From Climacium dendroides (taxonomy: Eukaryota > Streptophyta > Bryopsida > Hypnales > Climaciaceae), in contig OX467083.1 in the NCBI GenBank assembly GCA_950106755.1, forward strand, positions 30,499,029 through 30,563,028: 64,000 bases of DNA, read 5' to 3'. Below, in pieces: positions 11,445 to 22,485 of the stretch. Made by a program: the position numbers and the translations under genes. A model generated the notes under the pieces. It had not been told where the DNA came from. It was given only the letters and a program-made list of their open reading frames with translations, and made no database searches. Every line of letters starts with the position of its first letter. The stretch's first letter is position 1.

Positions 11445-11720
11445 GGAATTGCCCATAATGTTACCTGCAAATCCTAGTAGTGTTAACATTTATGAATTCG
11501 TAATGCAAGATTCCTGCCAACTTCTTTCAAGCAGTTCAATTAATCAAATGTACGGAAAATTCTCACAAGGAATGACGTTGGATAAATTGCCCAAAAGGAT
11601 ATGTTTATCTGCAAATTCTAGTGGTAACATTTCATGAATATGAAATCATGAACACCTCCTGCCACCCCTCAAATAAATATGATGTCTGGATAAAATTCTC
11701 GAAAAGATTCACATTGAATA
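11445..11720. repeat. Imperfect ~145-bp tandem duplication
   Basis: The phrase 'AATTGCCCA...CTGCAAATyCTAGTrGT(T)AACATTT' occurs at about 11447 and again at about 11585. Each copy is followed by CTCCTGCCA- or TTCCTGCCA-like sequence and then AAATTCTC. The copies are clearly diverged. Confidence 0.45.
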
Positions 11721-12367
11721 TAGATTAATCACCCTTCTAAGTGACGCAATGTGATACGATTTGTGTCCCGTCTAACACTTGGTTGTAGTTACGTGTGCAA
11801 ACCATGAATTCAATTCGATTTTCAAATCATATGACTAAGTGATACCTGTGCCTCACGTTCACCAGTAGTTGATGCCTTGCTCTCTCCACAATCACCCTTG
11901 TCATCTGCATAGGAATCCAAATCACAGTAGCCATTCCAACATTACCTGGAATGAGAGAATCCTCAATTTTAGGGATGTGACCAGCCAGCATAGTTTTTTT
12001 GTGACATGCAAATAAGAAAGTTCAGTCGATAACAAATCATAAAACTGTGATCAATATGCAATGGCATGATGTAGAAATGGTTTCTTTTTCATTTCCAGGT
12101 GCCACAAAACGAAGAGACGCCTCTTTTTCACGGACTCATCAGCATGAAACCCGCATCCACTCGCTCCACTATTTTACAACTGCTCAATTAACAGTTTCTC
12201 GCATCTATAACTGGACACACTATTAATCTGAGCGGAAATCCGCTCTATTCACAAACAAAATAGAGCGGCCTCTCATATAACCCTACGGGTCCATGCCATA
12301 AACATTGCAGTTCGCCATTGGGAATTTTCGGCTAATAATGTCAACCTAATCTGAAAATGCAGGAATC

Positions 12368-13381
12368 TCAAGCTGAAGAAGAGACCTTCTCCTCGGCAGG
12401 CTTCGCTGTCTTCTTTGGCTTCTTCGGCTCCGGAGGCTTGTCATCAAGTGTGATAAGGCGACTTTCCTTATCGAATTTCATGCTGGAACCGCAAGCTTCG
12501 CATTTCACATAATTCGCCTGTCCAGGACTAGGTACGGTCAATATGCTACCAAAGAAACTGTTGGCAGGCGCACCACAATTCGGGCAAGGGCCATTCAAGA
12601 TGAGAGCATCCTTGATGACGAGGTTCGTCAGCGACTGGGCAATGAGAAAAGTCACTGGCAACACGATGAACCACGTGAAGAGGAAACTGTAAGGCTCTGG
12701 CAACTCCAACAAATACGTAATCTCAAACCCTGTGATGTCGTCCAAGAAGAACACCAACCCCAAGGCTATAAGCGCCGCCGGCAAGTTGAGCAATGTCATC
12801 TTGAGATAATCCACAGTCGCATCGCTCACCACCTTCTTGCTCCGAAGACTGCACCGCGGCCCGGCGATGGCCACCTTGCTGCCTTTCAGCTTCAACCTCA
12901 GCTTGAGTTGATCGTATTCCTGATCGTTCATAATCGGCTTCCCAGCCACGTACGACATCGAAGCTTCCAGAAACCGCTGCTCGTCGGAAGACATAATCAC
13001 CACTCGACTCCCCTGCCACATCAACTCCTCCTTCAAATTATCGAACTCCTCGTTTGACATGATCGGCTTCGTGTCGAAGTAAAAACTCTGCAAAGCCTCT
13101 AGAAACTCCCCCTCCATCTCGCCGAGCGTCTTCTTCCCTTTCTTGCTAATGTCACAGTAGGGCAACATCTTCTCGTCCATATCCGACTCATCCCCGGGCG
13201 TAGATGGCCCGTTCTTCGGCTCCGCCTGCATCACCACCAAACCTCGCTGCTGCCTCCCGATCTGCCATCGCCGCAACTGAAATCCTCTAACCCCGCGCAC
13301 CGTGGACACATTACTGTTGCAGCTACAGATCATCAGCTTGGAAGTGGAAGCAGGCATCGCGAGGCCTGCCACCAGCTCCAT
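12368..13381 (-). CDS. PGRL1: PGRL1, PGR5-like thylakoid protein of cyclic electron flow
   Basis: One open frame of 337 residues. PGRL1 works with PGR5 in antimycin-A-sensitive cyclic electron flow, feeding electrons from ferredoxin back to the plastoquinone pool at the thylakoid. Residues 1-~50 form a Ser/Arg-rich chloroplast transit peptide. The family core follows: NLKEEL-MWQGSRVV, SSDEQRFLEASMSYV, GPRCSLRSKKV. Two membrane spans lie at about 195-214 and 231-252, separated by FFLDDITGFEITY, with both termini expected in the stroma. The six family cysteines are visible: C76, C177, the CPNC pair (266/269) and the CEAC pair (294/297), used for redox control and metal/PGR5 interaction. The Lys/Pro-rich tail is longer than I recall for Arabidopsis. 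The frame has no intron, unlike the Arabidopsis genes as I remember them. Confidence 0.96.
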   Translation of the reverse strand: MELVAGLAMPASTSKLMICSCNSNVSTVRGVRGFQLRRWQIGRQQRGLVVMQAEPKNGPSTPGDESDMDEKMLPYCDISKKGKKTLGEMEGEFLEALQSFYFDTKPIMSNEEFDNLKEELMWQGSRVVIMSSDEQRFLEASMSYVAGKPIMNDQEYDQLKLRLKLKGSKVAIAGPRCSLRSKKVVSDATVDYLKMTLLNLPAALIALGLVFFLDDITGFEITYLLELPEPYSFLFTWFIVLPVTFLIAQSLTNLVIKDALILNGPCPNCGAPANSFFGSILTVPSPGQANYVKCEACGSSMKFDKESRLITLDDKPPEPKKPKKTAKPAEEKVSSSA

Positions 13382-16300
13382 GGCTGGTTGAATTCGAATT
13401 GAATGCTCCGCAAGCTCGATTTCAGAATCGACAAAGGAAGACTGCTGAATTGGAGGCGATGGACCTCTGAATTCGCTGCAATTGCAATTGCGACTGATTG
13501 CAAAAATTGGGGGGTTGGAATGGGACGGAGACTAGTGGCAGAGGATGGAGGGCTTATCCGGAGAGTGGAGGTGGGGAAGACACTCTTGAAGGGCATCCAC
13601 GTCGGATTCTGTAAGGGTTTGAAATTGGACTATCTGGACCAACACGCATGCAGATGACTGGACTTCGGTCTGGCAGATCCTTTTTGCGGTTGCGGTTGGG
13701 ACTCTGCGATCCATAGCTGAGTCAGGTTGGAAGGGGACTACGTTTGAGCATCACCACCAGTGGCCTGTATCTGTATCTGGAAGCATGATCTGGAAGCAAT
13801 TCACAAGTCATTAAAGGTAGAAAATAAAACCGTTCACTTAAGATGATGTCAAATTTACTATTAGGTGTTATTTCTTACTTTGTACACAAGTAAAAATCAA
13901 AAGTCTTCAAAAAGTTTTCTTGTTTGGAAGAATTTTCATATTATCTATGAATTTTTTAAGTGAAATCTTAAAAGTATTCTACAAGTGCATCTTTGAAGTG
14001 CCCTTAGGAAGACCTAAAATCATTCATTAAAGACTTTATTACTTTGCAACCATTTTATATCATGTGTAAAGGTCACATCCCACATAGATGGTTTAAGGTT
14101 ATATTTGGAACATTTTAATAGATCCTTACTTCACAAGAAAGGGAGAGAAATAGGGGGGGAGGTGGGACAAAAATGGATACACCTACTTTAGTGGGGGGTC
14201 CCTCTACTATAGAATCAAATTCAACATAGACTAAGTTATTTTTGCCAAAAAGTGCCACAATCATGTCTTGTGATTGGTATAGGATGATGTAAACTTCTTA
14301 AAATTTGGTATAGGAATTTGATTTAGACACCTCCTTTCCAAATATGAGCTTCATATATAATATATAAAGTTTTAAAACAAGAAATAGTTTCACAACACAA
14401 GATATATCCAATAGTGCAAGAATGAGAGACAACTCACATTGATTTGGGTAATATTAGATGAGCTTTAGATGAATGTACATAAAATTTGGATGGTAATTTG
14501 GATGATTTAGTTAATAATACCATTTGAGATAGTGTAAAAATTGTGTGGACCACATTATATTGATTATAGGTAAATTACTTTAAACATTTATATAGTACAT
14601 TGGAACACAATAGTACAATAGTGCATCAATTGTTTTGTACCTCATAGTACAATAGTACAATTAGTTGACCGAAATCTTATTACAATACAAAATATCTATT
14701 TTACAAATTTTGGTATGCAACATTCTACCATGAACTCTCTATAGTGTGAATTTGAAACATTTTTGAGATTTTTTCCAAGAGAAACTTTTTGCTCAAGGAT
14801 ATTTTTAACAATTTGATTTTGAAAATTTATCACCAACAACCTTTTATCTATTATTATATAATATCATGAAATTTAATTAAAAATTCACAAAAAAATAGAA
14901 TTTTGTTATTTCAAATTGAAATTTGGTGTGTCTCATTGAGATTGGGTAAGAATGTAATGGTGTAGGAGACATACAAGAATTGTATCAAGATTGAGTTTCA
15001 AAATGTGGTGTTTATATGGGATGCAAAGGGAATTGTTTTAAATTTTTGGTACCCTACTATACACATATAGATGAATAACTATTGTTTCATCTATTATTTT
15101 ATATCTTTAGTTATGAATATAAAAGTTTCATGACTTTACTTGAGATTATAAATTATACTATCTTAATGGCCCTTGAGGATGAAGGGATAATCTTGATTTC
15201 TAAAATTTTGAAGATGTGTTTTAAAATATAACTTAAAAGACCAATTCAATGACAATTTCTTAAAAAATTTGTAAAATATTATTTGTAAATTAAATGTATA
15301 CATTTATATCTAATACTACATAAAACAATCATTTTCAATAAAATTTGAAACCAATAATCAAGAATTCATTTTTTATATCAATTATATATTGAATATGACT
15401 ATGAAATTTTTACAAGATTTTTTCTTGAAGTTCACAATATTAAGTTTCAATTTTAGTGATTTTGAAAGATTTTTCTTTTTTACTTATTTACTTGAGTTAA
15501 TTTTGAAGGATCTAGTTTTCTTAGTTGAAATTTTTTTTTTTATGGAAGTCAAACATACCTATTTCTTTTTAACTACAAAATGTTTGTAAAGGAAAATTTG
15601 AAATCTATATGTAGAAATGAAAAAAAAATACCAAAAGAATCTATTTGAAAATTTGGTCCCTCAAGGGTTAAAAGAGGTGAAAATCACTTGGACATATTCT
15701 AAATTTTTCTTTAGTTGTGGACAAGATTTAGTTGCTCATTTTTTCAAGTTATTAGAGTTAATTGTAAGGTTCGTCTTGTATTTGTAAATGGGTGTCAAAA
15801 AAAGGTTTAACTAAAAATAGTACAAAAAAAACATTGTACCAAACTCCATTGGACCTCAATTTTGATGCTTCAAGGAGTTTCTTCCTATGTTTTTTCCAAA
15901 CTCTAGCTAGTAGTCCTGCATTGTATACATTTTATGATTAACTCTATTGTCCAAATCCTTGTTAATATAATTAAAAATTTTGATTGACTCTTAATTCCTA
16001 ATAGACTAAAAGATTGTTTTCAAATTTGGCATTTGGAAGACAAGTCATCGTACAATCAAAGCTTAGTATTTCTTGAAATTCATTTTAAATGGATGTGTGT
16101 TATTAATATTAGTAGTATGTGGAAATAATAATTTTTTGTCCAATTGAAATTGACAAAGAGATTGTGTAAGAATGAGCTAAAATGTGTTCAGGGGTTTCAA
16201 CTAGGGCTTCTAGAAAAATATTGTATTATCTTTTTTACACAAGTGTAATCTAATATAATATAGTTAATTCTTACAAGTATACTCTTATAAATATATAGTT

Positions 16301-19300
16301 AAAATTTCTAAGTGGTAAACCATCATTGGTTGTAAGATATACTTGTTGAAACATTGGAAAATGTTTTTTCCTATGACTTTGCAAATGTATATTTTCATCT
16401 TTCCATTTTTTTCTAGTAAAATGTATGTGTCCCACAACTTGTGCAAGTTAATGAGTTGTTTTGAATGATAGTCAAGATCTACAAAAAAGTATTTAAAAAA
16501 TTCAAATATAATTTTTTTTCATTGATTGACTTATATATGTTGAGATTATTAAAAGTTTAGTGGAATAATTAAAAGTGGACTTAAATTTGTATCTACTACT
16601 TGAAATTCTATAAAATTTGGTTTGACTACTTTAAGTGCATCTATGTGCTAAATAATGTAGAAAGTTCCAAATGCAAGGTCAAAAAATTGGCACTACAATT
16701 GTGTGCCTAATACAATTAAAAACCTAAAATATAATCTTTAGTCTTGTAGAATTATAAAAGTTTGAACTTTTTTTTCTTTTATGTAGTTCATTTGATCCCA
16801 TCATAAAAGTGGGAAAAACAAAACCATCCTACTTTCATAAGCATCATGTATTTTAATTTGTCCCTTTGCAATAAATAAATTCTTTGCAAAGAAGAACCAA
16901 AAATAGCCTTCTCTATTCATGTTTATGAAGCATAGGCTCCAACTAATTACTTATCAACAATGGTTTTAACAAAGGTCCATTATTTCTATTATATATTGAG
17001 AAGAATTGCAAAGAGGATTCGATTGTAATATTTAGGTGTTTTTTGGTTTCAAAACTCTACACTATTGACATCATTTTTTGTGTAGCCTACAACTTTGTGT
17101 TGAAACAGTATTTGAGAAGTAATTTGAGTTAAGCCAACATCTAAAGTTTCTAATCAATGTTTGATTATTCATTGAAATTGATATAATTTGTCTATTATCA
17201 AGTTGTCTGTTGTCATTTTGAATTGCTATTTATGAACCAACTCATCTTAAATCAACTATCTATTTGTTCCTAATAATGCTCAAAGTCAACATTCCTTGCT
17301 AAATTGTTAATTAAAGTTGGAATATGCAATTTGGTCAATGCTTAAAAATTTTTTACACTATTTTTTACATGCAAAAACAAATTTGAAAATATAATTTCCT
17401 AGAAAAGACTAATACTTGTTTTTTTGCCAACCTTTATCAATGTGTACCAATGCATAGTTACTATACATTTTGAAACACTCAATACCCTTGCAAAGCACAT
17501 CCTCTCTACATCTACCCCCTAATGTTGCAATTGATTCCATAATGTTATAACTATTCCCCCCATAATGTCACAATCAATCAAAACTTTAGGCATGCACATG
17601 GGAGCAACACCAATGTTGACGCCTAAATGAGTATGGGAACTTGTCCAACCTAGATTTGTTGCCGTAGCAGCGGTGGGCTAGGATACTTTGCAACATGCCA
17701 CTTGCGTCCCTACTTCCTATACAGCTACAAATCCAAAAATGGCAAATATATATTTTTTAATTTTACGCATTGATTTCTCCCCTTCTGAGCTCTGGAACCA
17801 CCAACACTTGTTGTCTTTGTTAGAAAATCTAGCTTCTAGTGTATACTTCTAAGCTTAATAAATTGCTCAAAAATGCTAAGCAGGGGCTCTCATGTGTAGA
17901 GCCCTAGAAAATGTAGTTGGCTACAGTGTCTACATTGGGGAGCATTATTTTGGAGAAGGATGTTATAAGCCCTGTTGGCATCACTCCCGTGCTTGTTCTA
18001 GCATTAAATGAGATTTCAGCCCTCTAGAGTCTAGAGGGCTGTAAGTTCCCGGTAGTTCCCAAACTATGAGAACTGCCCTACAAAGAGCCATGGCAACTCA
18101 CTGGCATGGTTGAGAGACTGCCACATTTGAAAAAAATAATTTTTTTTTCAATGAAAAAAATATTTTTTTTCAATGAATTTTTTTCAACCTTTTTCTTCAT
18201 TTCAAGAATGTAATTTTTTTATAAATTTTTTTGGGGAACAACCGTCCGCCAAAATCTGTGGGGGACCAACATCGAGAATAGGCCTGAAATGGCCCTCCCA
18301 GACCCCCAAAAATCATCTAATGTGTTACACACACAGGAAGAAGTCTATAAATAGTGTAGGCATTTATAATCGTCCCTAAAATAGGTCCATAATGACTATA
18401 TGTGGTTGCTCAAATGGATTCCATTTTCTAAGGTAGGAAAAAGTGACTACAAGTGAGTGATTTTAGGGTTGCGAGTAGTGCTTTTGGACTACTATTATGT
18501 GTCATGTATGAATCATGAATGCATCATTTAATTGTGAATACAAAATCCAAAATGATAGTAAGAAAGAAATGGTAAATATTAGTTTCAAGGTACATATTTC
18601 TCTTGCTTGATTTAGGATACTACATATAGGTATTACGAAACTTTCTTGAACATACTAAGCACACAATTCATCTTTTGGGGGACTGGCCTGCTCTTTACAG
18701 ATACACATGTTTAATTCATTATTGCTGAAGCCTACAACCATCAATAACCAACTACAGATTCTTCACTTTAGAAATTGTATCTAATTCATTCTAAGTTAGA
18801 AAATTACAATTTCAATTCCGGTTTGTTTCTTTTCCATTTCTTTGTCCACTGAAAAAAAATGGAAATCATTAGCAGGCTAGCTTTTTCCACACATCTGTTT
18901 TCTCCTCCTTAGATGTGCGCATTCTTGAGCCTTCTACCTCATTGGAGTTGCTCTGAGCGGCGTCCCGATCGACATGGATTATGGAGGCTCACAGCTAGGA
19001 AGGGTGAGGAAGCCCCCCGAACGTGCACACCAACTGTCCCACGGCCAGGCCGCGCCGCTCTCTCGAATCCGCATTCCTCACGTTGATTCTCCGAACATTG
19101 GTACGAGAATCATCAGGTATACCGATTCACTGGCTTTCACTCCTTCACGCCTTCCTCATTTATTGTATCCTATTCAAAGGGCATGCATCAGTACCATGCA
19201 AATTCCAAAAAGAAACGGCCTTAATTAAGTTAGGACCTCCCATGCTCCGCTCTGCGTCGATCAGATACTAGACAATGCGGGACCACGAGCCAGAGTTCAG

Positions 19301-22300
19301 AAAACACGGGACGAAACTCCCTGTAACACCCCAACTGAGATCCTATGGAGTTTGGGTCCATGTTTCTTTTTTACTATTCTTAGTTAAACCTTCCTCTGAC
19401 ACCTTCCTCTGACACCGGTTTACAATCACGGGACTAACTTTACGATAAACTCAAACTTTACGATTAACTCGACTGTCGTTTATAGAACAGCCAAGTCCAT
19501 TACCTCATGGGAGTTCAATGGAGGAGCGAGGGAACTCGGTGACTCGGTGCATGTCGCCTAAGTTAGACGACGTACGGGAAACAGAGCTGCCAGTTTGAAT
19601 TGATTGTTTGAGGAGTTGAAGGGTCCCTCGTTTGCAGCATGGTTTCTGTCTTTGAGGGAACTCCCATTTATAAACAGAGAATGTGTCACGGAATGTGAGC
19701 CACGTCGCTTGCTAAATGAATTTTCGTTTGTTCGCCTGGAGTGGATTACGTGCAGACGGCCGCGTGCAAGTTTCCGGAAATGGTTTGCTCCGAATATGAG
19801 ATGGGTCACGTGTTCGGCAGCTCCCTGTTGGTCTTTTTTTCTCATGTCGAGCCATTCCAGGTTTCATTGTCAAAGTTCTTCGGGTTCAAGAATATCCTCC
19901 AGGCAGTCATCATGCTCGCTGGTAAGAAAGGATCGATCAGCTTTTTTTTCTTCATTTTTTATAAAGTGGGGATATAAAATGTTGTAGTGTTGCTCCAAAT
20001 TTCAACATTCATCCACATATTGGATAGAATATATCACGTTAGCATATATCACATATCTACCATTCTATTTCCATTCACAATCTAGCAATCATCTCAGTTC
20101 TCAAGATTTTAAAAAAAAAATTTAAAGTCTTTTGGCAAAAAACTTCATGATTCTTTGTCATTTCTTAGCCAAATTATTTTTTCTAGTGCAATTTGGCACT
20201 ATAAAGCTGAAAGAAAAAGCCCTAGAAAGGATGTCAACATTTTCAAATAAAAATAATTACCCACCAAAATCATCCATGTGTCCAATCCTGACAAGTAAAC
20301 TTCTATTGAAAGTGTCCCACAAAGTGCAATTAAACTGTTCCTATATTTAATTGTGATTTGTTGATTGTTGAATCTCTAAATTTTTGTTAGGATGTATGAA
20401 AGTTTCACTAGTGTAGGGAGCTTCTGCTATGAAAATTTATAGTATTTTTTTTGTCACATCCAAAAATAATAATTTTTTTATAAATCTATGATTTTCAATT
20501 GCTAATACTATAAAAATATTTTTTTTTCTTGAAGAAAGTGCCTCCACAATAGAAGAAATTTGGCCCCTTTGCAAGCCTTTGATTGCATGAAAATGTGCAA
20601 TCACAAAAAAAATTAAAAACAAAGCAAAACAAAAAAGAAAATTTCCTTGGATTTATACATTGGTTGAAAGTCAAATGGTCTTCACAAGAGGAGCCATGTT
20701 TCCTCTAATGAATTTGGTGATAATCATACCAAGATTCGTATACATGAATGCTAGACCAAAGGACCAAAGCACTCAAAGGGATCCGACTTTTTAGATTTTA
20801 CTATAGAAGGTGGGAGCCAAAAACAAAATATTGATGAAACTTTACATGGTCTTTGGACATATAGGACTCCAATTGGATTTTTCATCCATAAAAATGGCAT
20901 GTGCCTTGGTCAAAGTGGAAGCTCAACTTGGACCACAACATACTTTTCAACCAATCACTACCTTGATTTGGGACTTTGTCCCCCTTTGCAACTAGATATG
21001 TGAAAAATCTTATAATTTGCTACAAGTCATTTGAAATTTCACCACAAATGTATATTATAGTGTAGAACATCACAATATAAACCAAAGTTACCATGACAAT
21101 CTAAAATTAAAAAAATCAACAAGCCATAGTTACAATTTGAAAGTTCAAATTGCTATAAAATACCAAAAAATTATGAATTTTTAAGAAGTCCCAATTGGAG
21201 TAGGAAATGCCTTTGATAAGCTTCATTTTAATAAGTGGACTCAAATTTTAAAAATACCATTTCTATGGCTAAAATTCACATCAAGGGTAAATTACAAAGA
21301 ATGGTCAAAATACTCTTCAAGAGGGATTCCTGGATTAAACACCTTCTTCTTTATAAAAGTCAATGAGGAAATTTGCAATACTATTCACTGGAAATGTACT
21401 CCAGCAGAAAATTGGATGAAAAAGCGATTTTTTTCATCCTACAGTCGCCATCGCAAGGACGTTTCGTTGTGCTCAGCAGCGTTTCAGGGTTCACAGGGGG
21501 AGTCGCTGCTTGTCAGCGAGCTCGAGTTCCCAGTGGCAAGACTCGCAAGAGTCTTCAAACCAAAAGTCATCACGCTGACACGACGTACTCCTGTCGAACA
21601 TTCCCTAATAAGATTCCCACGGATCCGAGAGTATAAATCACGTCTGTGGACACTGCCATAGTCTTCCACCTCTGCCTGCTTGCACGTAGCTAGGCTAGGC
21701 TGCAGATGGGGTCGGATTATGGGAGCTTTCCTTCGATCTAGGAAAAGTTAATTGCAGGGAAGGAATTCAAGCTTAGAACTTCAAAAAGCTGTCCAGTCTG
21801 ATCCGACTGATCGATTCCTGCATGATACGGATTGAATTTCGGGACCCTGTAGAATGTAGATGCAGCTACTACTGTGAAGCATCTGCACCACAGTCACTTA
21901 GATCCGATCGTGTCTGCATGTACGCAGCTAGGGTCAGTGAGTGGGATACAGTGCCTGCAATTATTGGGCCCAGAGAAATCACGTACGCGCGCATTGGGAT
22001 TATCCATGTACAATCTAGAGAGTTCTCTCGATCGATCGACGTCTTCTCTGGAAATTTTTTCCAAGTCTTGCAGAGCGAAGCTCACTCAGAAAATCTCGAT
22101 ATAGCTGTAGACGTACATTTTAGTCTTCAGTGATCTTTAGTCCAAGTTGCGTAAATGCGTAGCAGGCAGCTTTGACAGGGACTTCCTGCTTAGAATGCAG
22201 ATCATGTTGGTTGGCACTGAAGTTGGCTGCTTGGGAAAGTGTACAGATGATAGATGTATGCTGCTCAGGGATGCATTTTGTCCATCTGTTTACCAACACA

Positions 22301-22485
22301 AGAAGTTGATCGAGTTCCATGTAGAGTGCTAGTTGGCTAGCTCCAGAAGCTTGGCAGATAGTCAATACCACGATGAGCTGAAGTCGGCTAGAGTTGACGA
22401 GAGCTAGAGTAACGTGCCAGTGCAGAGCCTTGATCTGAAGGGAGCGATCTGAACGGGGTTCTGGTCTTTGTAGCCAAGTGTGAGA
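13382..22485. other. Long AT-rich intergenic region
   Basis: About 9 kb with no supportable gene. 13.4-13.8 kb should contain the PGRL1 promoter and 5' leader. 13.8-18.9 kb is strongly AT-rich with long T/A runs (for example 18130-18240) and looks like decayed transposon sequence. 18.9-20.0 kb and 21.4-22.5 kb are more GC-balanced; the latter is probably promoter and 5' leader of the GRDP gene. Frames of 60-130 codons at 19558-19987 and 21822-22719 overlap each other on both strands and show no recognisable protein. Confidence 0.5.
18017..18041. repeat. Perfect 12-bp hairpin with 1-nt spacer
   Basis: CAGCCCTCTAGA at 18017-18028 and its reverse complement at 18030-18041 flank a single G. The surrounding ~100 bp is unusually GC-rich for this region. 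It could be a transposon terminus or a hairpin in a transcript; nothing shows which. Confidence 0.7.

Larger units (their letters stand above)
1834..12367. other. Long AT-rich accessory region without a supportable gene
   Basis: About 10.5 kb with many short chance frames but no coherent exon chain on either strand. It holds the repeats and elements listed separately (2750-2960, 3525-4002, 4026-4342, 5176-5734, 6818-6853, 7627-8374, 10457-10530, 11445-11720). The segments at 2000-2120 and 10770-10940 are richer in GC, and the latter ends in a donor-like CCCAG/GTAAGT at about 10939, but no reading frame is persuasive in either. A 102-codon minus frame at 8689-8997 shows no recognisable motif. 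Confidence 0.55.

Noticed and set aside
13403..13657. 84-codon plus-strand frame upstream of PGRL1
   Set aside because: It lies divergent in the presumed PGRL1 promoter/leader and shows no recognisable motif.
19558..19987. Overlapping frames of 95-127 codons on both strands
   Set aside because: Both strands are open over the same bases and neither product is recognisable, as expected from a stretch of higher GC.
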